Origin: Acidobacteriaceae bacterium
GTDB lineage: Bacteria; Acidobacteriota; Terriglobia; Terriglobales; Acidobacteriaceae
Direction: 5' to 3'
Assembly: GCA_003165855.1 (NCBI GenBank)
Contig: PMXH01000247.1
Span: forward strand, 9,860 to 28,852
Length of the DNA stretch: 18,993 nt
A model generated the notes under the pieces. The model was given only the letters and a program-made list of their open reading frames with translations, did no database searches and had not been told where the DNA came from. Of this stretch, positions 7,919 to 15,010 are shown piece by piece. Position 1 is the first letter of the stretch; each line of letters begins with the position of its first letter. A program made the position numbers and the translations under genes.

Positions 7919-8347
7919 GTGGCCAGATGCCATACTCTATCCACGATGTCGCAGATGCCAGAATCGGCCGCAGTGGTTGAGACCTCTTCGTCCAAGATGG
8001 CCAGCGTTACGCCGCGACCGTTTCGGATAAAGCTGCGCGGTTCTGTCCTGACGCTCATTCGACTGCCCAACCGGCGCCAGGTGAGAGGTAAGTTGCACCA
8101 GATTTCCACCACCGGCGGCCTCATGCATCTGGAGCAGCCACTCGACGAAAAGCTGCAAGTCGAGTTGATCTTTCATCTCGGGGAGACCACAATCCGCGAG
8201 AAGATCGAGATGATGTTCCCCATGTGGGCCACGCAGGGATGGCTGCAACCCTTCCGTTTCCTCGAACTGTCCGAGGCCAGCAAGAAAGTCCTGGAGACGA
8301 GTCTGCTGTCGTTCGTTCAGCAAGCGCAGGAACAGACGTCGCTGTAA
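7919..8347 (+). CDS. second degenerate PilZ-like protein
   Basis: Up to 142 residues. The PilZ-like core covers about 34-120: R52-x3-R56 followed by QISTTGG, where the usual D/N of the second motif is Q61. It ends in a helix (SEASKKVLETSLLSFVQQ). The frame opens with GTG at 7919, but AGAGG lies only one base before it; ATG at 7946 or 7955 would give 133 or 130 residues, and the first 25 residues look unstructured. It differs too much from its neighbour to be a recent duplicate. It may bind c-di-GMP weakly or act only as a protein-interaction barrel. Convergent with the TonB receptor; I see no terminator hairpin in the 68 bases between them. Confidence 0.65.
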   Translation: MARCHTLSTMSQMPESAAVVETSSSKMASVTPRPFRIKLRGSVLTLIRLPNRRQVRGKLHQISTTGGLMHLEQPLDEKLQVELIFHLGETTIREKIEMMFPMWATQGWLQPFRFLELSEASKKVLETSLLSFVQQAQEQTSL

Positions 8348-8415
8348 ACGCCAGCCCTGGAACTCTCTTCGACCTAGGCCTTTCAACACTCCCAAGACAA
8401 TTTGTTTGATCGCTC

Positions 8416-11277
8416 CTAAAAGTGGAATCCAAGTTCCGCCGTCAGAGCGCGCGGGGTCACGTAATGCGTCCCGCTGAAGGTGGAGAGGAAGTTATAGAGC
8501 GCGTACTTGTTGGTCAGATTAACGGCCGTCAAACGCGCACTCCACTTGTATTTGTCCCCGTGAAAAAGATTGTCATGGCCGACCGACATATCGAACAGGT
8601 TCCGGGATGCGATACGCGGCGGATTGTGATCGTCGTTTTCCGCTCCGCTTGCCGGCACTTTGATGAGAGTGGATGCAAACTGCGATGCCAGGCACGTGGA
8701 AGGCAGCGGAGAGGTTAGGGTTGCGCGCACGCCATTGCAAGTGAAGCCGGCCTGAAATTCCTGATCAGCGCTTAGAGGGTTTCCGAAAGCATCCTGTAAC
8801 CGGACGTATTGTTGCCCGCCTCGCAAGAGCGACTGCGTGCAATCGTTGCCTGCATTTTCCCCGTAGCATGGCGTGTTACCGGCCACCATGCCGCTGTCAT
8901 AGCGCCAATTGAAGCCGACCCAAGGGCCGCGCTTCCAGGGTTGGTATTGCAGGTGGGTGGTCTGGTTGAACTTTTCGTCGTGGTCAATGCGGAAGGGCAG
9001 TCCCGCGCTGGTCGCGACTGTCGCACCGGCTCCGCCGATCTGAGGTTGGAAGAACCGCGCCGCCACACTGGAGAAAACCACGAGAGCAGAGAAGCCATGG
9101 ATATCGGGCACGCTCACGCGGCCAGCATATCCTGGAATCTTGGAGTTGTGCCATTCAATGGGGAAAGTGATCGGCGTGTTGCCGAGCACGCTGAAGTCGT
9201 AGCCGTTGTGCGTGTACTTGGTGATCCACTCCCCGGAAAAAACGAGGTACTTCCCGAATGCCTGTTCGATCCCAGCGTGGAATTCATTGCGGAAGCCGGG
9301 GGTCAGCGCGCCGCTCGATAAACCGGAGCAGTGAAGAAGCGGGGACAAGACAGGGTTTTCGCATCCGATGCTGGAAAGGATCAGGTTCTCGTTGAAAGGA
9401 GATTCCAAAGTGCGCGCATAGGAGATGCGAAGAATCGTGTTGGTCTTCTTGATATCGTAAGCGGCTCCAATGCGGGGCTCGGCCTGACGTGCGATGGAGA
9501 GACCGTTGTACCAATCGCCGCGCAAGCCGACGTTTAGGGACCAGTTGCCTTTTGTGATCACGTCCCGGATGTAGAGGGCAAGCTCCTTCACATCCGTGTG
9601 ACCGTTGAACGTGTAATAACTTCCGCCGCGAGTCAAGTCGGAGGACAGCAGGGTCGGATTGAAAACTGGGTAAAAAGATGGGTTGGGGTTATAGGGCTGG
9701 CCATTAGCCACGTAGCCCAGGGTCCCATACTGAGCAAGAGTGTTTGGCAGGTTGGCGCCGACGCACTGCGAGGGATCGGTGAAACCGGGAACAGCAACGT
9801 ACGGGGTCAGGGGTGTCGCCGGGGAAGAAGTTATGCAGGGCGCGTTGTAAGTTGGATCGACGATGCCGAGGCTGTCCTTTTCGTTGAGGAACGTTTGTGC
9901 ATAAGTAACTCCAGCCTTGATTTGGTTTGCGCCTTTAACGTAGGAGAGATCGGATCGAATTCCGGTGTTGGCGAGCGTCCGGTTCTGACCCACCGACTGT
10001 CTTTGCAGACTCGGCGGCCCGAGGTCCGCGAATGGGTCGCTGCTGGGGTAGTAGTTGTAATCGTCGCGGCGCACGAATGCACCCAGGGTGAAAACAGCAT
10101 CCGTGCTGAGCACACGCGTCCACGAGGGGGCGAAGTTGAAAGTACCAATTTTAGAGCGTTGGTCTGTCGGTCCGACGGTGACGCCGTTGGGAGCAACGCC
10201 CCCATAGTTTTCCACCAGCGGAAGAACCCCATTCAGCCCACTCCAGGGCGTCGCATTTTCGGCATCGAACGAGTTGGGTGTCTGGAACCAACTGCGGGTG
10301 TAGCCGAGATTCAAGTGAACCGAGTTGGCGTTGGAGAATTGATAGTCCACGCGGTCGAACACATTCTCTTCGTTGCCCTTGTCGTGCAGCACGGTGAACT
10401 CAGGCGGATCCAGGAAGCGGCCGGTATCAAGACCGCCGGCGGAGATGAAGTTTCCCCAGTTCTTGCCGCCGTATGCAAGATCGGCGGACACATTGGAAGT
10501 GCCAAAGGAGCCGTAGGAAGTGGTGATGCTGCCTTGCGGCTTGGTCACGCCCTGACCGGAGCGTGTGGTGGCTACGATTACAACGCTGGTCTTGCCTCCG
10601 TATTCGGCGGGTGGCGCGCCGGAGATGACTTCCATCGACTGAATCGAATCGAGCGAGAGCTGGTTGGAAAAGATTTTGCTGTGCTGGTCGGTATCGGGCT
10701 GGCCGTCGACGAAGGACGAATTCTCCGCGTGGTCCCCGAGTCCGTGCATCTGGCCATTGGAATCGGCAGAGATTCCCGGGGTTGAGTTAGTAACCGCCGA
10801 ACTCATGGATGAGGACGCACTCTCCGAAGGGGTCATTTCGAACGAGTTCCTGTCGATGTCGGAATGGAAGGTGGAATCGTTTTCCACCAGGTCCTGCCCG
10901 GCTTCGACCGTCACCGAAGTGGAGGAAACGAAGACCTGGAGGTTGACGCTGACGCTGACCGGCACGGTGGACCGGACGTCCACATCCTGCGCAGTGGAAG
11001 CGAATCCGGCCGAGGTCACCGTCATGTGATACAGATTGAAAGGAACGTTGAGGAAGGTGAACTTTCCGGACGTGTCTGCGGTGGCTGACCGGTCGAAGTG
11101 GCTCACCGGATTGTGAATTTCCACGGTGGCATTGGGCACGACGGCGCCGGTAGGGTCAAGAACAGTTCCATTAATGGATCCGGAACTGCCGGATTGAGCA
11201 TAAGTCTGTAAGCCCAGCGCCAATAAGAAAGTTATCGCAAAAGCCGCGTGAAGCGACTTCTTGTAAGAAGCCAGCAT
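8416..11277 (-). CDS. TonB-dependent receptor with carboxypeptidase-regulatory-like domain
   Basis: A 953-residue outer-membrane transporter. A signal peptide covers residues 1-27 (TYA|Q), then a carboxypeptidase-regulatory-like beta-sandwich (about 30-115: GSINGTVLDPTGAVVPNATV and a GKFTF strand), a plug (about 140-245, containing SIQSMEVISGAPPAEYGGK), and a long barrel ending in aromatic GFHF, the usual assembly signal. Acidobacterial relatives are often assigned to polysaccharide or siderophore uptake, but the substrate is not readable. Eight cysteines form four close pairs in predicted surface loops. A strong ribosome site (GGAGGA, 11282-11287) precedes the ATG at 11277. An 89-codon leader-like ORF ends 83 bases upstream, presumably on the same transcript, and suggests copper or another soft metal as cargo or signal. 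Confidence 0.93.
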   Translation of the reverse strand: MLASYKKSLHAAFAITFLLALGLQTYAQSGSSGSINGTVLDPTGAVVPNATVEIHNPVSHFDRSATADTSGKFTFLNVPFNLYHMTVTSAGFASTAQDVDVRSTVPVSVSVNLQVFVSSTSVTVEAGQDLVENDSTFHSDIDRNSFEMTPSESASSSMSSAVTNSTPGISADSNGQMHGLGDHAENSSFVDGQPDTDQHSKIFSNQLSLDSIQSMEVISGAPPAEYGGKTSVVIVATTRSGQGVTKPQGSITTSYGSFGTSNVSADLAYGGKNWGNFISAGGLDTGRFLDPPEFTVLHDKGNEENVFDRVDYQFSNANSVHLNLGYTRSWFQTPNSFDAENATPWSGLNGVLPLVENYGGVAPNGVTVGPTDQRSKIGTFNFAPSWTRVLSTDAVFTLGAFVRRDDYNYYPSSDPFADLGPPSLQRQSVGQNRTLANTGIRSDLSYVKGANQIKAGVTYAQTFLNEKDSLGIVDPTYNAPCITSSPATPLTPYVAVPGFTDPSQCVGANLPNTLAQYGTLGYVANGQPYNPNPSFYPVFNPTLLSSDLTRGGSYYTFNGHTDVKELALYIRDVITKGNWSLNVGLRGDWYNGLSIARQAEPRIGAAYDIKKTNTILRISYARTLESPFNENLILSSIGCENPVLSPLLHCSGLSSGALTPGFRNEFHAGIEQAFGKYLVFSGEWITKYTHNGYDFSVLGNTPITFPIEWHNSKIPGYAGRVSVPDIHGFSALVVFSSVAARFFQPQIGGAGATVATSAGLPFRIDHDEKFNQTTHLQYQPWKRGPWVGFNWRYDSGMVAGNTPCYGENAGNDCTQSLLRGGQQYVRLQDAFGNPLSADQEFQAGFTCNGVRATLTSPLPSTCLASQFASTLIKVPASGAENDDHNPPRIASRNLFDMSVGHDNLFHGDKYKWSARLTAVNLTNKYALYNFLSTFSGTHYVTPRALTAELGFHF

Positions 11278-11362
11278 AATTCCTCCAAGAGATTGGTCGA
11301 AAGATCAAAGGGAACGGTTCATCGAATCGAACCGACCGATACACAACGGAAAGCTGATCTTT
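11278..11362 (-). promoter_or_regulatory. structured spacer between leader ORF and TonB receptor
   Basis: On the minus-strand RNA an 8-bp perfect outer stem (11355-11362 with 11300-11307) encloses a 6-bp hairpin (CGGTTC / GAACCG, 11315-11320 with 11329-11334). The outer arm nearest the leader ORF overlaps its TAA stop, so a ribosome at the end of the leader would block it. A competing 5-bp pairing (11295-11299 with 11333-11337) excludes the inner hairpin. The transcript of 11287-11319 has 11 C and 3 G in 33 bases, a plausible Rho-loading segment. Confidence 0.45.
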
Positions 11363-11630
11363 AGACAACCGGAGGCGGGCGAACGTACAGGGCAAAAGCG
11401 ATCAGGTGTTGCTTGGCAGCAATGGGCTGCGGCCGGAATGAGACCACGCAACGGAATACTGGCTTGGGGGTTGGGGCAGCGGTGGTTGGCGATGCGGAAT
11501 GCGCCGCCACGCAAACCTGGCAAGTAGCGGACTCATCCTGACTCGAATGGTGATGCACCGCAAACGCCAGCGCCGACCAGAAAGTCAGCAGCAGCGTAAG
11601 CCAGGCAATTCGTTTCGAGATGGACCGCAT
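11361..11630 (-). CDS. CruR/DUF2946-like leader protein upstream of TonB receptor
   Basis: An 89-residue protein with a signal-peptide-like N-terminus (residues 1-25), a HHH cluster (26-28), C37xxC40, H44, a proline-rich middle and a C-terminus of VRPPPVV. This layout matches the DUF2946 family. In Bordetella pertussis the DUF2946 protein CruR is an upstream ORF: copper sensed through its CxxC relieves ribosome arrest at a C-terminal RAPP motif, causing Rho termination before a TonB receptor gene. Here the proline motif is RPPP, and a TonB receptor follows 83 bases later. The role is inferred by analogy; a small secreted metal-binding protein is the alternative. The ATG at 11630 has only a weak ribosome site. 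Confidence 0.65.
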   Translation of the reverse strand: MRSISKRIAWLTLLLTFWSALAFAVHHHSSQDESATCQVCVAAHSASPTTAAPTPKPVFRCVVSFRPQPIAAKQHLIAFALYVRPPPVV

Positions 11631-11652
11631 GATCCCCAGAGTCCTTTAATCG

Positions 11653-11682
11653 AATTTACAACGAATGAGCAGGTATACGCAA
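11653..11682 (-). promoter_or_regulatory. possible promoter of the leader ORF-TonB receptor operon
   Basis: On the minus strand TTGCGT (11677-11682) and TAAATT (11653-11658) are 18 bases apart. Transcription would start near 11646, only about 15 bases ahead of the leader ORF. The match is moderate. Confidence 0.35.
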
Positions 11683-11735
11683 TCAGAGCCGGTCCGTGCA
11701 CTGGAACTGATTGTGTTAGTTTAGTAGAAATCCGT

Positions 11736-11811
11736 GGGCCCGTAGCTCAGCGGTTAGAGCAGTGGACTCATAATCCATTGGTCCAAGGTTCAAATCCTTG
11801 CGGGCCCACCA
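11736..11811 (+). tRNA. tRNA with CAU anticodon, probably tRNA-Ile2
   Basis: A complete 76-base cloverleaf with encoded CCA: acceptor GGGCCCG/CGGGCCC, D arm GCTC/GAGC, anticodon arm GTGGA-CTCATAA-TCCAT, T arm CAAGG-TTCAAAT-CCTTG, discriminator A. The CAU anticodon could mean Met or lysidine-modified Ile2. The GACTCATAATC...TTGGTC region resembles E. coli ileX more than its elongator tRNA-Met, and C4-G69 and C5-G68, which TilS is known to prefer, are present. I favour Ile2. Confidence 0.93.
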
Positions 11812-11868
11812 TCTTTTCAATCACTTGAACCGCTTCGGATCCATTCTTGTGCGACCGTCCTTCGTCCC

Positions 11869-12825
11869 TCAGTAGCCGAGACGCTTGTTCACAATGTTCT
11901 TTAGCGGCTCGCCCTTCTCGAACCGGTCGTACTGCGCCAGAAAGAAGCGCATCGCCTGATCCTGCCAGTCGGAGGTGTGGTCGGCGCAGTGCGGCGATAA
12001 CAGGACATTCTCCAGCTTGTATAGCGGACTCTCCGCCGGAAGTGGTTCGTGCTCAAACACATCCAGCCCGGCTCCTTTGATGCGCTTAGATGTTAGCGCG
12101 CGCAGCAGGGCGGCCTCGTCGATGACCGGCCCGCGTCCCACATTGATGACCACCGCTGTCGACTTCATCGTTGCGAACTCCGGTTCTCCGATCATGTGCC
12201 GAGTTTCCTCGGTCAAGGGAGCCGTTGCCACAATGTAGTCGCAGAGTGCCATCATCTTCCGCCGTTCCTCGGCCTTGTAGAAGCGCTCGACCAGCGGGTC
12301 GGCCACTGCAGGAAGATGCCGCTTCGTGGCGAGGACATGCATACCCATGGCATGGACGCGCGTCGCCACGGCTCGGCCGATGTCGCCGTACCCGACAATC
12401 CCCACCGTCTGCCCGGCAATCTCCTCCACATCGAACGGCTGCCACACAGCCGCCGCCTGGTTGCGAACCATCCGTCGAAAATCTTTTGCGAAATACAAGA
12501 TCGCTGCCAATACAAATTCTCCGAGTGACGCGCTGAACACGCCGCGGCCGTTGGTCAGCAGAACTTCGCTCTCCGCGATTTCCGGAAACAAGAGCTTGTC
12601 GAGGCCGGCGGCCCGCGAGTGTACCCAGTGCAGCTTTTGGCAGATTCCAAAACATGCGCGCAGTAATTCCCGGGTGGCCGACCAATGCAGAATCACCGTC
12701 GCGTCTTTCGCCGCCTCCGCGCACGTGGCAATGTCGCCACATATTGTGTGCGGCAGGCCGTTCAGCATCGCGAACTGCGGATCGTCTTCCGATGCCAGCA
12801 CCAAAACCGGATTTCCTTTATGCAT
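11869..12825 (-). CDS. D-2-hydroxyacid dehydrogenase
   Basis: About 318-320 residues, NAD-dependent reduction of 2-oxoacids or oxidation of D-2-hydroxyacids in the cytoplasm. Numbered from the longer start: the cofactor motif GYGDIG is at 147-152, the catalytic triad is R233 (INVGRG), E262 (VFEHEP) and H281 (SPHCADH), and HSRAAGLD (71-78) belongs to the substrate domain. The frame has ATG codons at 12831 and 12825; AAGG at 12833-12836 is one base from the first and seven from the second, so I take 12825. The substrate is not determinable; glyoxylate/hydroxypyruvate-type activity is one option. The gene is flanked by a tRNA and a degenerate copy of that tRNA's 3' end, which hints at acquisition. 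Confidence 0.93.
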   Translation of the reverse strand: MHKGNPVLVLASEDDPQFAMLNGLPHTICGDIATCAEAAKDATVILHWSATRELLRACFGICQKLHWVHSRAAGLDKLLFPEIAESEVLLTNGRGVFSASLGEFVLAAILYFAKDFRRMVRNQAAAVWQPFDVEEIAGQTVGIVGYGDIGRAVATRVHAMGMHVLATKRHLPAVADPLVERFYKAEERRKMMALCDYIVATAPLTEETRHMIGEPEFATMKSTAVVINVGRGPVIDEAALLRALTSKRIKGAGLDVFEHEPLPAESPLYKLENVLLSPHCADHTSDWQDQAMRFFLAQYDRFEKGEPLKNIVNKRLGY

Positions 12826-12903
12826 ATCCATACCTTAATATCCCGCTAATCATTCTCAAGCCTTAGCGCTGGAGTATCAATCATGCGAACATGCATTCGG
12901 GAG

Positions 12904-12932
12904 CCAAGGTTCAAATCCTCGCGGGTACACGA
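12904..12932 (+). repeat. degenerate direct copy of the tRNA 3' end
   Basis: Bases 12904-12932 match 25 of 29 positions of the tRNA at 11783-11811, including 16 identical bases in a row (CCAAGGTTCAAATCCT). It covers the T arm, 3' acceptor strand and part of CCA, but the T stem is broken by one mismatch and no upstream tRNA arms are present. Such 3'-end duplications are typical products of integration at a tRNA gene. Confidence 0.7.
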
Positions 12933-12997
12933 AGAGTTTGCTGTGCGGGATACCAAGCAGGTTTGCCGAGATGTTCCTTCCGATGGGACAATACCTC

Positions 12998-13867
12998 ATG
13001 CACAAATCCTTCACTACGGCGGTAAACCTATTGGCGGCTGGGATGTTGTTGCTGGGGAATGCCCTGGCGCAACAGACTCCGGCGGCGACGACTCAACCGT
13101 CTAGTCCAACCTCAGCGACACCAGCTAAGGCGCAGACCCCCGCGGCGAAGCGACCAGCCACCGCGGCTAGCAGTTCGACGCCGCTGGCTCTGAAAACGCA
13201 AAAGGAAAAATTCAGCTACGCTCTCGGGATGAATACCGGGGAGAGAATGGCGCAGGGCCTTCACGACAAGTCGGTTCCATTCGATCCGGCTATTCTGGCG
13301 CGCGGCCTGAAAGACGGCCTGACGGGCGGCAAGACCCTGCTGACCGACGCTGAGGCACAGGCCGTGTTAACGGAGGTGCAAACCGAGCTGCGCAAGAAGC
13401 AGGATGAGAAGAAGCACGCGGCCGGGGAAGCGAACAAGAAAGATGGAGACGCTTTTCTTGCCGCCAACAAGGGGAAAGAAGGCGTAGTTACGCTGCCCAG
13501 CGGTCTGCAATACAAGATTCTGACGGCTGGCAAAGGGCCGAAGCCTACAGCAGACGATTCGGTGGTCTGCAACTACCGCGGAACGCTGATCAATGGCACG
13601 GAGTTTGACAGCTCCTACAAGCGCGGCGAGCCGGCGACGTTTCCCGTAGGCGGCGTGATCAAGGGATGGACGGAGGCGCTGCAACTCATGCCGGTCGGGT
13701 CGAAGTGGCAACTGTTTGTCCCGTCCGATCTGGCTTATGGGGAGCGCGGCCCATCGCCTGAGATTGGGCCGAACTCCACCCTCATCTTTGAAGTGGAGCT
13801 GCTCTCGATTCAGGACAAGAGTAAGGATAAGGCGCCGGAGCCAGATAAAAATAAGGACAAGAAGTAG
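12998..13867 (+). CDS. periplasmic FKBP-type peptidyl-prolyl isomerase (FkpA/Mip-like)
   Basis: A 289-residue exported proline isomerase that would help fold periplasmic and outer-membrane proteins. A signal peptide spans 1-24 (ALA|Q), followed by a low-complexity A/P/T linker (26-62), an FKBP_N dimerisation helix region (about 66-160) and the FKBP domain (about 166-273). Active-site positions Y193, F203, D204, W224 and Y247 are present. The tail is lysine-rich (KNKDKK). The frame opens upstream at a TTG (12938), but the ATG at 12998 gives a clean signal peptide. The gene starts 66 bases after the tRNA 3'-end copy. Catalytic residues look intact, so activity is expected. Confidence 0.93.
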   Translation: MHKSFTTAVNLLAAGMLLLGNALAQQTPAATTQPSSPTSATPAKAQTPAAKRPATAASSSTPLALKTQKEKFSYALGMNTGERMAQGLHDKSVPFDPAILARGLKDGLTGGKTLLTDAEAQAVLTEVQTELRKKQDEKKHAAGEANKKDGDAFLAANKGKEGVVTLPSGLQYKILTAGKGPKPTADDSVVCNYRGTLINGTEFDSSYKRGEPATFPVGGVIKGWTEALQLMPVGSKWQLFVPSDLAYGERGPSPEIGPNSTLIFEVELLSIQDKSKDKAPEPDKNKDKK

Positions 13868-13878
13868 TCGCGCGGTCG

Positions 13879-13927
13879 GGACCGCAGGTCCTCCACTCGA
13901 ACAGGTGGAGCCGCACGGAGCGGCTCC
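13879..13927. repeat. cluster of overlapping hairpins after the FKBP gene
   Basis: Three inverted repeats lie within 50 bases: GGACC/GGTCC (13879-13883, 13887-13891), CTCCAC/GTGGAG (13891-13896, 13905-13910), and a perfect 8-bp GGAGCCGC/GCGGCTCC (13907-13914, 13920-13927). The second and third share bases and cannot form together. No T tract follows, so this is more likely a dispersed extragenic palindrome or Rho-dependent 3' end than an intrinsic terminator. Confidence 0.5.
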
Positions 13928-14008
13928 GCCCCTATTATGTTTCCGCCCAAGGCAGACAGTGCTTCATCCGGCCGATTAACCACTTTGGGGCGGCATGGCT
14001 GCGACTTG

Positions 14009-14038
14009 TTGACAGGCTTTGTGCGGCGAGAGTAGCGT
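14009..14038 (+). promoter_or_regulatory. possible promoter of the cupin gene
   Basis: A perfect TTGACA (14009-14014) is followed after 18 bases by TAGCGT (14033-14038), a poor -10. It lies about 50 bases before the cupin ATG. Confidence 0.3.
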
Positions 14039-14089
14039 GGCCTGAGTTTAGGAAAACCAATCTCAACCTTCAGCTCAGGAGGCTCGGCT

Positions 14090-14548
14090 ATGGTGTGCAG
14101 ACTTTTCTGCGCCGTGGCGATTGTCTGTCTCGCAGTAAATTCCGCCGTGGCGCAAGATCCCACCAAGGTGGAACCGAAGCATTACAAACTGCACTTTGAA
14201 AATGACCGCGTGCAGGTGGTGGATGTCCACTATGGCCCGCACGAGAAGTCAGAGATGCACGACCATCCCGGCGGTGTGTCGGTCAGTCTGACGGGTGGGC
14301 ACCTCAGATTTACTGACCAGAACGGTAAGGTCACGGAAGTTTACGCCAAAGCGGGCGAGGCTCGGTGGTTCCCGCCCTTCAAACATAAAGTAGAGAACCT
14401 CGGGGACGAGCCTTATAACGCGGTCTATGTTGGCATTAAGAGTAAAGTGACAATGGTCGGCGCCAATTCAGGGCAAGAGTCTTCGGTAACTGCCGAGCAG
14501 TTAGCGAAGATTCTGACGGAGTACGCCGAGGCCACGGCGAAGCCTTGA
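14090..14548 (+). CDS. secreted small cupin-domain protein
   Basis: A 152-residue exported single-domain cupin. A signal peptide covers 1-21 (AVA|Q). Cupin motif 1 supplies H51, H57 and H59 (GPHEKSEMHDHPGG), but the usual glutamate is not in its normal place. Motif 2 (GEARWFPPFKHKVEN, 89-103) supplies H99. The histidines suggest a metal site; whether it is an enzyme or a binding protein is unknown. The ATG at 14090 has a perfect AGGAGG seven bases upstream (14077-14082), implying good expression. It appears monocistronic. Confidence 0.85.
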   Translation: MVCRLFCAVAIVCLAVNSAVAQDPTKVEPKHYKLHFENDRVQVVDVHYGPHEKSEMHDHPGGVSVSLTGGHLRFTDQNGKVTEVYAKAGEARWFPPFKHKVENLGDEPYNAVYVGIKSKVTMVGANSGQESSVTAEQLAKILTEYAEATAKP

Positions 14549-14650
14549 TTTCTTATTTCCCGGCGTTCGGGCACCGGCATTCGGCGAGTCGATTCTGCTG
14601 AAGCCCAAAGCCTGTTACGCGAAGCCCCTAGCCCCTCAGCCGCCGTCCCG

Positions 14651-14659
14651 TGTAATAAT
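14651..14659 (+). promoter_or_regulatory. extended -10 promoter of yggX
   Basis: TGTAATAAT combines the extended TGn with AATAAT (five of six -10 bases) and has no recognisable -35, as is usual for this type. Transcription would start near 14666, about 29 bases ahead of the ATG at 14695. Confidence 0.4.
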
Positions 14660-14694
14660 CTTTACGTTGATAAATTCCTAACTGAAGGAAGTTT

Positions 14695-14967
14695 ATGGCG
14701 CACACGGTCTTCTGCGTGAAGTTGAAAAGAGAACTGCCCGGACTGGATGAGCCTCCGTTCGACAACGACCTGGGCCGCAAGGTGTATGACAACGTATCCC
14801 AGGAAGCCTGGAGGATGTGGACGGAACATTGCAAGATGCTGCTGAACGAGTACCGCCTGAACCCGGCCCGCCGCGAGGATCAGGAAGTGATCGTCAAGCA
14901 GATGGAACAGTTCTTCTTCGGAGAAGGTTCGGCTGTCCCCAAGGAGTATGTGCCCCCGACGAAGTAG
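14695..14967 (+). CDS. yggX: YggX-type Fe(2+)-trafficking / oxidative-damage protection protein
   Basis: A 90-residue cytoplasmic protein of full family length. It begins MAHTVFCVKL with the conserved cysteine at position 7, and keeps LDEPPF (17-22), LG..VYDNVSQEAW and NEYRLNP. In enterobacteria YggX limits iron-mediated damage and supports Fe-S proteins, although its exact biochemistry is debated. In gammaproteobacteria it usually follows mutY; here it heads a pair with a TfoX-like gene 43 bases downstream. The ribosome site AAGGAA (14685-14690) supports the ATG at 14695. Confidence 0.95.
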   Translation: MAHTVFCVKLKRELPGLDEPPFDNDLGRKVYDNVSQEAWRMWTEHCKMLLNEYRLNPARREDQEVIVKQMEQFFFGEGSAVPKEYVPPTK

Positions 14968-15010
14968 AAATAATAGAAGCCAAAATCGACCTGCTTAATT
15001 TCACGAAGAT

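Noticed and set aside
9598..10785. 395-codon plus-strand ORF opposite the TonB receptor
   Set aside because: Antisense shadow of the receptor; no signal peptide, domain or ribosome site of its own.
11869..12932. Complete mobile element with its own integrase between the tRNA and its 3'-end copy
   Set aside because: The segment contains only the dehydrogenase; no recombinase or other mobility gene is present, so only a remnant or in-trans event can be proposed.
12883..13104. 73-codon plus-strand ORF across the tRNA copy and FKBP start
   Set aside because: It is out of frame with the FKBP signal peptide and runs through the tRNA remnant, with no coding signature.
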